Part shown: positions 47,526 to 56,115 of the stretch, piece after piece
Layout: every line of letters begins with the position of its first letter
Numbering within the stretch: position 1 is the stretch's first letter
NCBI RefSeq assembly: GCF_003003095.1
Contig: NZ_PVTT01000002.1
Location: 682,001-746,000, forward strand
Direction: 5' to 3'
DNA length: 64,000 nucleotides
Origin: Hasllibacter halocynthiae
GTDB taxonomy: Bacteria; Pseudomonadota; Alphaproteobacteria; Rhodobacterales; Rhodobacteraceae
Program-made: the position numbers and the translations under genes
The notes under the pieces: generated by a model
Told to the model about the DNA's origin: nothing
Database searches by the model: none
Seen by the model: only the letters and a program-made list of their open reading frames with translations

Positions 47526-49196
47526 TTGAAGACCGACATCGAGATCGCGCGCGCGGCGCCGAAGAAGCCCATCGGAGAGATCGGCGAGGCCCTGGGCATC
47601 CCGGCGGAGGCCCTGCTGCCCTACGGGCACGACAAGGCCAAGGTCGGGCAGGCCTTCATCGACGGGCTGGCAGGGCGCCCGGACGGCAAGCTGATCCTCG
47701 TCACGGCCGTGAACCCGACCCCCGCGGGCGAGGGCAAGACCACCACGACCGTGGGCCTCGGCGACGGGCTGAACGCGATCGGCAGGCGCGCGGTGGTCTG
47801 CATCCGCGAGGCGTCGCTGGGCCCCAATTTCGGCATGAAGGGCGGCGCGGCGGGGGGCGGGCACGCGCAGGTCGTGCCGATGGAGGACATGAACCTTCAC
47901 TTCACGGGCGACTTCCACGCGATCACCAGCGCGCACAGCCTGCTGTCGGCGATGATCGACAACCACGTCCACTGGGGCAATGAGGAGGGGATCGACGTCC
48001 GCCGCGTCCAGTGGCGGCGGGTCGTGGACATGAACGACCGCGCGCTCAGGCAGGTGACCGTCGGCCTGGGCGGCGTGGCGAACGGCTTCCCGCGCGAGGG
48101 GGGCTTCGACATCACCGTCGCCTCGGAGGTGATGGCCTGCCTCTGCCTCGCGCGCGACCTGAAGGACCTCGAGCGGCGGCTGGGGGACATGATCGTCGCC
48201 TACCGGCGCGACCGCAGCCCCGTCTTCTGCCGGGACATCAAGGCGGACGGGGCGATGACGGTCCTCCTGAAGGACGCGATGCAGCCCAACCTCGTCCAGA
48301 CGCTGGAGAACAACCCCGCCTTCGTCCACGGCGGGCCCTTCGCCAACATCGCGCACGGCTGCAACAGCGTGATCGCCACGAGGACGGCGCTGAAGCTGGC
48401 CGACTACGTGGTCACGGAAGCGGGCTTCGGCGCCGACCTCGGGGCGGAGAAGTTCATGAACATCAAGTGCCGCCTCGCCGGGCTGGCCCCTTCGGCGGTG
48501 GTGCTGGTCGCCACGGTGCGGGCGATGAAGATGAACGGCGGCGTGGCGAAGGCCGACCTCGGGGCAAAGGACGTGGAGGCCGTGCGCAGGGGCTGCGCCA
48601 ACCTCGGCCGGCACATCGAGAACGTGAAGGGCTTCGGCGTTCCGGTCGTGGTCGCGATCAACCACTTCTCGGGCGACGCGGACGCCGAGGTCGAGGCCGT
48701 GCGCGCCTTTGCCGAGACCCAGGGAACGGAGGCCATCGTCAGCCGCCACTGGGCCGAAGGGGGCCGGGGGGCGGAAGCCCTGGCCCGCCGCGTGGCCGCG
48801 ATCGCCGACGCGGACGTCGCGAACTTCGCGCCGCTCTACCCCGACGACATGCCCCTCTTCGAGAAGGTCGAGACCGTCGCCAAGCGCATCTACCGAGCCG
48901 ACGAGGTCCTGGCGGACAAGAAGGTCCGCGACCAGCTGCGCCTCTGGGAGGAGCAGGGCTACGGCCACCTTCCGGTGTGCATGGCCAAGACGCAGTACTC
49001 ATTCTCGACCGACCCGAACCTGCGCGGCGCGCCCACGAACCATTCCGTGCCCGTGCGCGAGGTCCGCCTGAGCGCGGGGGCGGGCTTCGTCGTCGTGGTC
49101 TGCGGGGAGATCATGACCATGCCCGGCCTTCCCCGCGTGCCCAGCGCGGAGAGCATCCGCCTGAACGATGCGGGCGAGGTCGAGGGCCTCTTCTAG
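47526..49196 (+). CDS. fhs: formate--tetrahydrofolate ligase
   Basis: 556 residues from TTG 47526, which has GGAGGGG about 8 nt upstream; the mature start [15 protein letters not shown] matches the family. The P-loop is [18 protein letters not shown] (about 67-84), followed by [23 protein letters not shown]. It makes 10-formyl-THF from formate, ATP and THF. With FolD downstream it links formate to methylene-THF, and with the formate dehydrogenase upstream it forms a C1 module. An 84-bp gap precedes it. Confidence 0.96.
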   Translation: MKTDIEIARAAPKKPIGEIGEALGIPAEALLPYGHDKAKVGQAFIDGLAGRPDGKLILVTAVNPTPAGEGKTTTTVGLGDGLNAIGRRAVVCIREASLGPNFGMKGGAAGGGHAQVVPMEDMNLHFTGDFHAITSAHSLLSAMIDNHVHWGNEEGIDVRRVQWRRVVDMNDRALRQVTVGLGGVANGFPREGGFDITVASEVMACLCLARDLKDLERRLGDMIVAYRRDRSPVFCRDIKADGAMTVLLKDAMQPNLVQTLENNPAFVHGGPFANIAHGCNSVIATRTALKLADYVVTEAGFGADLGAEKFMNIKCRLAGLAPSAVVLVATVRAMKMNGGVAKADLGAKDVEAVRRGCANLGRHIENVKGFGVPVVVAINHFSGDADAEVEAVRAFAETQGTEAIVSRHWAEGGRGAEALARRVAAIADADVANFAPLYPDDMPLFEKVETVAKRIYRADEVLADKKVRDQLRLWEEQGYGHLPVCMAKTQYSFSTDPNLRGAPTNHSVPVREVRLSAGAGFVVVVCGEIMTMPGLPRVPSAESIRLNDAGEVEGLF

Positions 49197-49210
49197 ATGG
49201 AGCCTCGAGG

Positions 49211-49825
49211 ATGACGCCCCGGACGACGCGCCGCCGCCGTTCCTGCCGCCGCCGCGGTCTCGCGCCCGCCGCGGCGGCCCTCCTGGCGGTGCTCTGCCTG
49301 CCGGCGCCCCCCGCCGCCGAGACGGTCCCCGAGGGCGCGTGGTTCGAGCATCCCTTCGGGGGGCGCCGCTCCTACCAGGGGGACTGGCTGGTGGTCTGCG
49401 ACGAGGCGGGGCGCGGGCCCTGCCGGGCGGTGCAGTACGTGCACCTCGTCGACGGCGGCTTCTTCGGGAAGGGGCGCCTCTCGGTGAACCCGGACGCCGA
49501 GGGCGGCCCGGTGCTGACCCTCTGGGGGCGGGAGCTCGACGCCGCGGGGACGGCCCGGCGGGGCCTCGGGATCGCGATCGACGGCGGGCCCGAGCGGGTG
49601 GTCGACGTCCGGCCGGGGGGGCCGGACGGGCCGGGCGATCCGCAGAAGGTCACAGTGCCGGACGCGGAGGGGCTGATCGAGGCGATGCGCGCGGGCCGCT
49701 GGATGCACGTCCGCGCGGCGGGGGCGGAGGAGATCTATTCCCTGCGCGGGATCGCCGGGGCCCTCGACGCCATGGAGGCGGACCGCGAGGCGTTCGGGCC
49801 GCCGTCGCGGCGCCGGGCGCGGTGA
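49211..49825 (+). CDS. putative exported protein, IalB/DUF1176-like
   Basis: 204 residues with a basic N-terminus and hydrophobic segment (about 17-36, ending APPAAE), so it is probably exported to the periplasm. The mature part has [21 protein letters not shown], a W-x-V-x-C plus second-cysteine pattern reminiscent of invasion-associated IalB-type or related small periplasmic domains, and ends with [20 protein letters not shown]. It lies between fhs and folD, 14 bp after fhs, so it is probably co-transcribed, but nothing in the sequence links it to C1 metabolism. Family assignment is tentative. Confidence 0.7.
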   Translation: MTPRTTRRRRSCRRRGLAPAAAALLAVLCLPAPPAAETVPEGAWFEHPFGGRRSYQGDWLVVCDEAGRGPCRAVQYVHLVDGGFFGKGRLSVNPDAEGGPVLTLWGRELDAAGTARRGLGIAIDGGPERVVDVRPGGPDGPGDPQKVTVPDAEGLIEAMRAGRWMHVRAAGAEEIYSLRGIAGALDAMEADREAFGPPSRRRAR

Positions 49826-49851
49826 GGGACGGAACGGAAGGAGGGCGCGGA

Positions 49852-50751
49852 ATGACCGCAGCCATCATCGACGGCAGGGCCTTCGCGGCCCGCATCCGCG
49901 AGCGGGTCGCCGGCCATGTCGCCCGGCTGAAGGATGAGCACGCGATCACGCCCGGCCTCGCGGTGATCCTCGTGGGCGAGGACCCGGCCTCGGAGGTCTA
50001 TGTCGGGCACAAGCGCGAGGCGACGGTGGCCGCCGGGATGGAGAGCTTCGAGCACCGGCTCTCCGCGGACACGTCCGAGGAGGCGCTGTTCGCGCTGATC
50101 GACCGGCTGAACGCCGATCCGAAGGTGCATGGCATCCTCTGCCAGTTCCCCGTGCCGGAGCACCTGGACGAGCGGCGGACCGTGGCGCGGATCGACCCCG
50201 CCAAGGACGTGGACGGCCTGAGCGTCGAGAACGCGGGCCTTCTGGCGACGGGGGGCGACGCGCTCGTCCCGTGCACGCCGCTGGGGTGCCTGATGCTCCT
50301 GCGGGACGCCTTGGGCGATCTCTCCGGCCAGGAGGCGGTGGTGGTGGGGCGCTCGAACCTCTTCGGCAAGCCGATGGCGCAGCTCCTCCTGCGGGAGGAC
50401 TGCACGGTGACGGTGGCCCATTCGCGCACGAAGGACCTCGCCGCGGTGTGCCGCAGGGCGGACATCCTCGTCGCGGCGGTGGGCCGGGCCGGTATGGTGC
50501 GGGGCGACTGGGTGAAGCCAGGCGCGACGGTGATCGACGTCGGCATCACGCGCGAGGCGCATCCCGGAAGGCCGGGGAAGACCCGGCTGGTCGGGGACGT
50601 CGCCTTCGAGGAGGCGGCGGAGGTCGCCGGGGCCATCACGCCCGTGCCGGGGGGGGTCGGGCCGATGACCATCGCGTGCCTTCTGGCGAACACGCTGGCG
50701 GCGTGCTGCCGGGCGCACGGGCTGCCGGTGCCGGAGGGGCTGACGGCCTGA
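49852..50751 (+). CDS. folD: bifunctional methylene-THF dehydrogenase/methenyl-THF cyclohydrolase
   Basis: 299 residues. Family signatures are [20 protein letters not shown] (about 40-59, with the catalytic Lys in YVGHK), LPVPEHLDE region QFPVPEHLD, and [20 protein letters not shown] near the C-terminus. It interconverts methylene-, methenyl- and 10-formyl-THF with NADP. ATG 49852 has GGAAGGAGG upstream. It completes the formate assimilation pair with fhs. It converges on the transporter gene with 46 bp between. Confidence 0.96.
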   Translation: MTAAIIDGRAFAARIRERVAGHVARLKDEHAITPGLAVILVGEDPASEVYVGHKREATVAAGMESFEHRLSADTSEEALFALIDRLNADPKVHGILCQFPVPEHLDERRTVARIDPAKDVDGLSVENAGLLATGGDALVPCTPLGCLMLLRDALGDLSGQEAVVVGRSNLFGKPMAQLLLREDCTVTVAHSRTKDLAAVCRRADILVAAVGRAGMVRGDWVKPGATVIDVGITREAHPGRPGKTRLVGDVAFEEAAEVAGAITPVPGGVGPMTIACLLANTLAACCRAHGLPVPEGLTA

Positions 50752-50797
50752 CGGCCGGCCCCGCCGCCGTCCCCCCGCCCCCTGCGCGAGGGGCGCG

Positions 50798-51649
50798 TCA
50801 GCTTCCCGCGTTCGGGACGAAGAGGCGCTGCCCGTCCACCTCGAAGGAGGCGATGGCCGCCTGTCCCGCCGGGCCGGTGATCCAGCTCGCGAAGGCCTCG
50901 GCGGCGTCCGCGTTCACGCCGGGATGGCGGGCGGGGTCCACGGGGACGACGCCGTAGGGGTTGAAGAGGCGCGGGTCGCCCTCCAGCAGGATGCGGTGGC
51001 CGCGCTTGTTGCCGAACGCCGCCCAGGTCGCGCGGTCGGTCAGCGCGTAGGCGTCCATGGCCACGGCCGCGTTCAGCACCGCGCCCATGCCCTGGCCCAT
51101 CTCGCGGTACCAGGTGCCGGAGGCCGGAAGCGGGTCGACGCTGGCTTCGGCCCAGAGGCGCATCTCGGCCCGGTGGGTGCCGCTCTCGTCCCCGCGCGAG
51201 GCGAAGGGCGCCCCGCGGGCGGCTATGGCGGCGAGGGCGGCGGGCGCCTCGTCCAGGGCCGCGATCCCGGCCGGGTCGCCTGCCGGGCCGACGAGGACGA
51301 AGTCGTTGTACATCACGTCGCGGCGGCCCGTGCCGTGGCCTTCGGCGACGAAGCGCTCCTCCGCGGTGCGGTCGTGGGTCAGCAGCACGTCGCCGTCCCC
51401 GCGGGCCGCCGCCCGCAGCGCCTGCCCGGTGCCGACGGCTACCGCGCGCACCTCGATGCCGCTCTGCGCCTCGAAGAGGGGAAGGAGATGGGCGAGAAGG
51501 CCCGAGTTCTCCGTCGAGGTGGTGGAGAGCAGGATCAGCGGGTCGCCCGCGCCCGCGTCCTCGTCCGCTCGCGCGGGGGCGAGGGCGGGGGCGAGGGCGG
51601 ACAGCGAGAGGGCGAGGAGGAGGGCGCCGAAGGGAAGCCGGGGGGTCAT
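50798..51649 (-). CDS. tupA: tungstate-type ABC transporter substrate-binding protein
   Basis: 283 residues with a signal peptide (about 1-29, ending PARA). The mature start LILLSTTSTENSGLLAHLLP holds the TTST/SG anion-binding motif of TupA, and later segments GDVLLTHDRTAEERFV, YNDFVLVGP, SRGDESGTHRAEMRLW and GTWYREMGQGMG are typical. It captures WO4(2-) (molybdate proteins ModA look different). It is the last gene of the leftward operon, ATGA-coupled to the ATPase. Location next to a Mo/W formate dehydrogenase fits supply of its metal. Confidence 0.88.
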   Translation of the reverse strand: MTPRLPFGALLLALSLSALAPALAPARADEDAGAGDPLILLSTTSTENSGLLAHLLPLFEAQSGIEVRAVAVGTGQALRAAARGDGDVLLTHDRTAEERFVAEGHGTGRRDVMYNDFVLVGPAGDPAGIAALDEAPAALAAIAARGAPFASRGDESGTHRAEMRLWAEASVDPLPASGTWYREMGQGMGAVLNAAVAMDAYALTDRATWAAFGNKRGHRILLEGDPRLFNPYGVVPVDPARHPGVNADAAEAFASWITGPAGQAAIASFEVDGQRLFVPNAGS

Positions 51650-52386
51650 GGCGCGGCTCCTAGGCCCGCCGGGCCGCCGTCGTCCAGGGGTCCCCAGGCC
51701 CCGCCCACGGGCAGCGCGGCCACCGGCCCCCTCGCGGCGATCCGCCCCCTCCGGAGGATCGCCCCTTCGCCACCCAGGCGCCGGGCCTGGCCGGGGTCCT
51801 GCGTCACGAGGACGAGGGCGGTCCCGGCCGCGGCGGCGCGCGCGAGCAGCGCCTCGACCGCGCGGGTCGCCTCTGGGTCGAGCGAGGCCGTCGGCTCGTC
51901 GAGGAGGAGGAGGTCCGGCGCGGCCAGGAGCGCGCGCACGAGGGCGACGCGCTGGGCCTCGCCCCCCGAGAGGACCGCGGCCGGGCGGTGGGCGAGGTGG
52001 AGGAGGCCCGCCTCCCCCAGCGCGGCCTCGGCGCGGGGGGTCCGCACGCGCCGGGGCGCCCCGGCGGCGGCGAGCGCGAAGCGGAGGTTCGCGAGCACGG
52101 AGCGGCGCAGGAGCACCGGGCGCTGGAAGACGAGCGCCTGGCCGCGGCGCGGGCCGGGGGGCGCCGGACGGCCGCGCCAGAGCAGCGTCCCCCCATGCGG
52201 CACGAGCCCGTGCAGCGCCCGCAGCAGGACCGTCTTGCCGGCCCCGTTCGGGCCCATCACCACGAGGCGCCCGCCCGCCGGCACGGCGAGGTCCACCCCG
52301 TCCAGCAGGCGCCGGCGGGGGGTCTCCCCGGGGGCCTCCACGGTCAGGCCGCGCGCCTCGATCAGCGGCGGCGGGGCGCCGCTCAT
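51646..52386 (-). CDS. tupC: tungstate-type ABC transporter ATP-binding protein
   Basis: 246 residues. Walker A MGPNGAGKTVLLRAL (about 44-58), Q-loop VFQRPVLLRRSV, signature VLSGGEAQRVALVRALL (about 137-153) and Walker B LLLLDEPTASLDPEA are all intact. Its ATG 52386 overlaps the permease stop and its own stop overlaps the binding-protein start, so all three subunits are translationally coupled. The C-terminal 20 residues are Gly/Ala-rich. Confidence 0.88.
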   Translation of the reverse strand: MSGAPPPLIEARGLTVEAPGETPRRRLLDGVDLAVPAGGRLVVMGPNGAGKTVLLRALHGLVPHGGTLLWRGRPAPPGPRRGQALVFQRPVLLRRSVLANLRFALAAAGAPRRVRTPRAEAALGEAGLLHLAHRPAAVLSGGEAQRVALVRALLAAPDLLLLDEPTASLDPEATRAVEALLARAAAAGTALVLVTQDPGQARRLGGEGAILRRGRIAARGPVAALPVGGAWGPLDDGGPAGLGAAP

Positions 52387-53078
52387 GCCGCGAGGGCGCC
52401 CGAGGGGCCGCGCAGCAGCATGACGGCGGCGTTCACCCCGAGCGAGATCCCGAGGAGGATCAGGCCCAGCGCGAGCGCCAGCTCCAGCTCGCCCTTGGAG
52501 GTCTCGAGCGCGATGGCGGTGGTCATGACGCGCGTGTGGTGCGCGATGTTGCCGCCCACGACGATGACGGCGCCGACCTCGGCGATCGCGCGCCCGAAGC
52601 CCGCCAGCGCCACGGTCGCGAGCGCGCCGCGCGCGTCGAGGAGCAGCGCGCGCAGCCGCAGGAGCGGGCCGGCCCGCAGCGACGCGAAGAGGTCGCGATA
52701 CTCGGCCGCGCGGCCCGCCACGACCTCGCGCGTGAGCGCGGCGACGAGCGGCGTCACGAGGAGGGTCTGCGCCAGCACCATCGCGGCGGGGGAATAGAGG
52801 ATGTCGAGCCAGTGGAGCGGCCCCGACGCCGACAGGAGGAGGTAGACCGCGAGCCCCACCACGACCGGCGGCAAGCCCATCAGCGCCGAGAGCGCCGCCG
52901 TCGCAGCCCTGCGGCCGGGGAAGGCGAACGCGCCGACGGCCGCGCCGAGCGGCATGCCGATCGCGCAGGAGGCGAGCACCGAGGCCGCCGTGACCCGCAG
53001 CGACAGGGCCGCGATCTCGAGCACCTCGGCGTCGCCCCGGGCGATGAGGCGGATGGCCTCGACGGTGATCTCCCACAT
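52383..53078 (-). CDS. tupB: tungstate-type ABC transporter permease
   Basis: 231 residues with about five or six membrane helices. The permease EAA loop contacting the ATPase is in the region YRDLFASLRAGPLLRLRALL; PLGAAVGAFAFPG, MGLPPVVVGLAVYLLLS and GRAIAEVGAVIVVGGNI are typical of the Tup/Mod permease branch. It is the first gene of the leftward operon; ATG 53078 lies about 87 bp from the divergent tspO, an intergenic region with no obvious operator. Confidence 0.87.
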   Translation of the reverse strand: MWEITVEAIRLIARGDAEVLEIAALSLRVTAASVLASCAIGMPLGAAVGAFAFPGRRAATAALSALMGLPPVVVGLAVYLLLSASGPLHWLDILYSPAAMVLAQTLLVTPLVAALTREVVAGRAAEYRDLFASLRAGPLLRLRALLLDARGALATVALAGFGRAIAEVGAVIVVGGNIAHHTRVMTTAIALETSKGELELALALGLILLGISLGVNAAVMLLRGPSGALAA

Positions 53079-53164
53079 GGCACGCGCCCCTTTCGGTCCG
53101 AAGGGATGCCAAGGAACCGCGCGGAGGGCGAGGGGGCCTCGCCGCCGGGCGGGGCCGGGCTAGG

Positions 53165-53641
53165 ATGGGGCGGATGGACTGGATGATCTTCGGCCTCTTC
53201 CTGATCGCGTGCACGGGGGCGGGCGCCACCGGCGCGCTGTTCCCGCCGGGGGACTGGTACCGGCGGCTGGACAAGCCCGCCTGGACGCCGCCCGACTGGC
53301 TGTTCCCACTGGCCTGGACCTATCTCTACGTGGCGATCGCCTGGGCCGCGGCCCGGGTGGCGCACTTGCCGGGCGCGGAGGTCGCGCTGGCCCTCTGGGC
53401 GGCGCAGATCGCCTGGAACGCGCTCTGGACGCCGGTATTCTTCGGGCTGAGGCGGCTGAAGGCGGCCCTCGCGGTCCTGGCCGTCCTCTGGGCGCTGGTT
53501 CTTCTGGCGGCGGTGGCCTTCGCCATGCTGGACCGGCTGACGCTGATCGCCTTCGTCCCCTACGTCGTCTGGACGAGCTATGCCGGCGCGCTGAACGCCG
53601 ACATCCTGCGCCGCAACGGCGGCCGCGCCGCGGCCGCCTGA
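53165..53641 (+). CDS. tspO: tryptophan-rich sensory protein TspO
   Basis: 158 residues, five-helix TspO/MBR family. Motifs seen: WYRRLDKPAWTPPDWLFPLAWTYLY (starting near residue 30), WAAQIAWNALWTPVFFGLRR (about 78-97) and the C-terminal VWTSYAGALNADILRRN. In Rhodobacter TspO (formerly CrtK) modulates porphyrin and carotenoid gene expression in response to oxygen and sits just before crtC, as here. ATG 53165 or 53174 (MDWMIFG) can start it. It converges on crtC with 17 bp between. Confidence 0.94.
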   Translation: MGRMDWMIFGLFLIACTGAGATGALFPPGDWYRRLDKPAWTPPDWLFPLAWTYLYVAIAWAAARVAHLPGAEVALALWAAQIAWNALWTPVFFGLRRLKAALAVLAVLWALVLLAAVAFAMLDRLTLIAFVPYVVWTSYAGALNADILRRNGGRAAAA

Positions 53642-53658
53642 GCCGCCGCCGCCGCCGC

Positions 53659-54525
53659 TCAGCGCCTGCGGGGGACGCGCATCATGGCCATGGGCTTCAT
53701 CCACCACGCGCCCCAGCGGCGCAGGTCGATGCTCTCGTGGACGCCTTCGGTCCGCACGCCGCCGAGCACCGTCTCGATGGCCGCGCGGTTGTAGAAGGGT
53801 GCGCCCAGCATGGCGCGTGACTGCCGCGGGGCATGGCCGGCGTCGGCCCAGGCCTCGCGCCGCACGCCCCAGCGCGAGCGCGGAAGCGGCATGCGCCGGG
53901 GGATCGGCACGGGCGTGACGGAGCCGTCGGGCGCGAAGCGGGCCGCCATGCCGCGCTTGGTGCCGTCCGCGAGGTCGGCGTCGTAGACCACGATCGCGCC
54001 GTCGCCGTCGGGGAAGCGGCCCCAGACCCAGTAGTCGAAGTCCTCCTCTAGGGGGCGAAGCCCGAAATTGGCGTCGAAGTAGCCGTGCCCGCGCCAGCGG
54101 CCGTGACGGCCCAAGTCCACCTCGACCTCCGCGCGGGGCGCGAAGGGGCGCCACACGTGCGTCCCGTCGGGGGTCAGGGCGCGCTCGACCTCCGTGACGA
54201 AGCGGGGCGTCAGTGTCACGGTGCCCCGGATGCGCTCCATGTGGGGCCAGGCACGCTCGTCCACGTCGACGACGACGCGGCCCCCTTCCCACCGCATGGA
54301 GGAGGCGCCGATGTCGATGCGCGCCTCCTCCTGCCGGAGGCGCGCGCGCCCGCGGTCGGTCATCGCCCAGCGCCCGCCCGGCCCGTAGGTGACGACGTGC
54401 ATGCAGCAGTTGTCGTCCGGATCGCGCCGCCCCGACCAAGCGTACCAAGGCGAGAAGACGCCGCCGAGGAAGGCGATGACGTTCAGCGCGCGGCCCCGTC
54501 CCCCGTCTTCCTCGAGGGCGTCCAT
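53659..54525 (-). CDS. crtC: carotenoid 1,2-hydratase CrtC (start uncertain)
   Basis: 288 residues from ATG 54525. The core LNVIAFLGGVFSPWYAWSGR, NCCMHVVTYGPGGRWAMTDRG and RGHGYFDANFGLRPLEEDFDYWVWG identify hydroxyneurosporene synthase, which adds water across the end double bond. The family motif G-Y-x-W-W-Y lies in frame just upstream of this ATG (PPRGYGWWYMDALEE), so the true start may be further up; but the next canonical start is an ATG at about 54857, deep inside crtD. As annotated it overlaps the crtD end by 43 bp. Confidence 0.85.
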   Translation of the reverse strand: MDALEEDGGRGRALNVIAFLGGVFSPWYAWSGRRDPDDNCCMHVVTYGPGGRWAMTDRGRARLRQEEARIDIGASSMRWEGGRVVVDVDERAWPHMERIRGTVTLTPRFVTEVERALTPDGTHVWRPFAPRAEVEVDLGRHGRWRGHGYFDANFGLRPLEEDFDYWVWGRFPDGDGAIVVYDADLADGTKRGMAARFAPDGSVTPVPIPRRMPLPRSRWGVRREAWADAGHAPRQSRAMLGAPFYNRAAIETVLGGVRTEGVHESIDLRRWGAWWMKPMAMMRVPRRR

Positions 54526-56021
54526 GTACCACCAGCCGTAGCCCCGGGGCGGGACCTCGACGGCGAAGTTCGGCCCGTCCCGATCGCCTCGGCCGCGTGC
54601 CGGCCGGAAAGCGCTGCCATCGGGATCCCCGCCCCCGGATGGCAGCCCCCCCCCGCCAGGAGGAGGCCCGGCATCGGCGTCCGGGCCCGCGGGCGCCGCA
54701 GCGCCGCCCAGCTCCCGTGCGGGGACGGCCCGTAGAGGGCGCCGGCGCTGCCCGGATGCATCGCCGCGAAGTCCCTCGGCGTCGTCGGCGGCGGCGGCTC
54801 GGGATCGAGGCGCAGCCCGTGCGCCCTCAGGCTGCGAAGCATCGTCGAGTGACATGAAGCGCTCTCCTCGGTGGTGCCGCCCGGCAGGGGCGGGGCGTTT
54901 GCGATGATCTCGAACCGCCGGAGCGGCGGGTCCGGCTTGGGGGTCCCGCCCCATTCAGCGCACAGATAATGGGTCGGGTCCCGCGGCGTCTCGCCACGGC
55001 CGAGGGCGGCGTGCTCCTCCTCGGGGTCGGCGAAGAAGACGTTGTGATGGGCGAGTTCGGGCCCCGTCGCGCGCGCCGCGAAGGCCCAGACATGCGCCGA
55101 GTGCGAGCGCGGCTCGACCGCCCGGCGGGGCACCGCGGGGCGCGCGGCCTCGCCGAGGAGGCCTTCCGAGAGGGCCCGGGGATCGCCGGCGAACACGGTG
55201 TGGGCGGCGCGGATCGTGCGGCTCTCGTCGGTGACGGCGCCGCGCACGCGGCCCCCGCGGACCAAAAGGCGCGCGGCCCCCTCGCCGAAGCGCAGCGTCC
55301 CGCCCCGGCGCCGGACGAGGCCGGCGAGGGCTGCGGCGATGGCGGAAGGTCCCCCCTCGACCCGCCAGACGCCGGAGGCCTCGGAGTGGTAGATCAGCCC
55401 GAGGACCGCGGGCGAGAGGCGCGGCGAGCCGCCGACATAGGTGGCGTAGCGCCCGAAGAGCTGCCGCAGCCGCGGGTCGCGGAACCGGGCGTCGAGCGCG
55501 CCCTGGAGGGTCCTGCCGGGCAGCAGCGCGCCGAGATGCCGGGGCCGGGACAGCGCAGCGGCGAGGAGGCGGGCGGGACGGGGGCGCGCCGCGCGCATCA
55601 TCGGGCGGTCGAACGCCTCGAAGAGGGCGCGGGCCTCGGCCGCGAACCGCCGGAAGGCGTCCGCCTCGCGCGGGCCTGCGAAGGCATCGACGGCCGCGGC
55701 GGAGGCGGCCGGGTCCGGGAAGAGGTCGAGGGCGGTCCCGTCGCGCCAGGAGTGGCGGGCGAGGATAGGCTCGCGCGAGAGGGCGACGTGGTCCTCCAGG
55801 TGCTCGCCCACGGCCTCGAAGAGGGCGTCGAAGACCGGGCGCATCGTCACCACGGTCGGGCCGGCCTGCGCCGGGCCGGCGGGCGTCGGCACCGTGCGCG
55901 CCTTGCCGCCCGGCGCCGCGGCCCTGTCGAGGACCACGACCCGGTCGCCGGCGGCGGCGCGCAGCGCGGCGCAGGCGAGGCCCCCGAACCCCGCACCGAT
56001 GACCAGCGTGTCGACGTCCAA
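54483..56021 (-). CDS. crtD: methoxyneurosporene/hydroxyneurosporene desaturase CrtD
   Basis: 512 residues, FAD-dependent desaturase of the CrtI family. Rossmann motif TLVIGAGFGGLACAALR (about 5-21), PGGKARTV, GGPSAIAAALAGLVRRRGG and the C-terminal GLLLAGGGCHPGAGIPMAAL (from about 462). It introduces the C3,4 double bond. It starts at TTG 56021, which has AAGGAGG upstream. After HAAEAI the last 25 residues read across the beginning of crtC in another frame and look non-native, so the normal family end is extended. An uninterrupted run of nine G on its coding strand (54646-54654) lies in the AGGGC segment. Confidence 0.92.
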   Translation of the reverse strand: MDVDTLVIGAGFGGLACAALRAAAGDRVVVLDRAAAPGGKARTVPTPAGPAQAGPTVVTMRPVFDALFEAVGEHLEDHVALSREPILARHSWRDGTALDLFPDPAASAAAVDAFAGPREADAFRRFAAEARALFEAFDRPMMRAARPRPARLLAAALSRPRHLGALLPGRTLQGALDARFRDPRLRQLFGRYATYVGGSPRLSPAVLGLIYHSEASGVWRVEGGPSAIAAALAGLVRRRGGTLRFGEGAARLLVRGGRVRGAVTDESRTIRAAHTVFAGDPRALSEGLLGEAARPAVPRRAVEPRSHSAHVWAFAARATGPELAHHNVFFADPEEEHAALGRGETPRDPTHYLCAEWGGTPKPDPPLRRFEIIANAPPLPGGTTEESASCHSTMLRSLRAHGLRLDPEPPPPTTPRDFAAMHPGSAGALYGPSPHGSWAALRRPRARTPMPGLLLAGGGCHPGAGIPMAALSGRHAAEAIGTGRTSPSRSRPGATAGGTWTPSRKTGDGAAR

Positions 56022-56057
56022 GGCGGCGCCTCCTTCGATCCGATGGACAGATTAGAG

Positions 56058-56075
56058 TGTCCAGTTTAGTTTACA
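56058..56075. promoter_or_regulatory. PpsR box between crtD and crtE
   Basis: TGTCCAGTTTAGTTTACA fits TGT-N12-ACA. It lies 37 bp from the crtD TTG and 41 bp from the crtE ATG, so it can repress both the leftward crtD-crtC and rightward crtE-crtF units. Confidence 0.85.
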
Positions 56076-56115
56076 ACACGAAGCAGCCGCGAAGCGGCCC
56101 TGCGGGAGGATTCCC

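Noticed and set aside
54646-54654. Phase-variable homopolymer of nine G in crtD
   Set aside because: The frame is correct on both sides of the run (GGGCHPGAG continues), so there is no sign of slippage in this sequence; a run of nine is common by chance in DNA this GC-rich.
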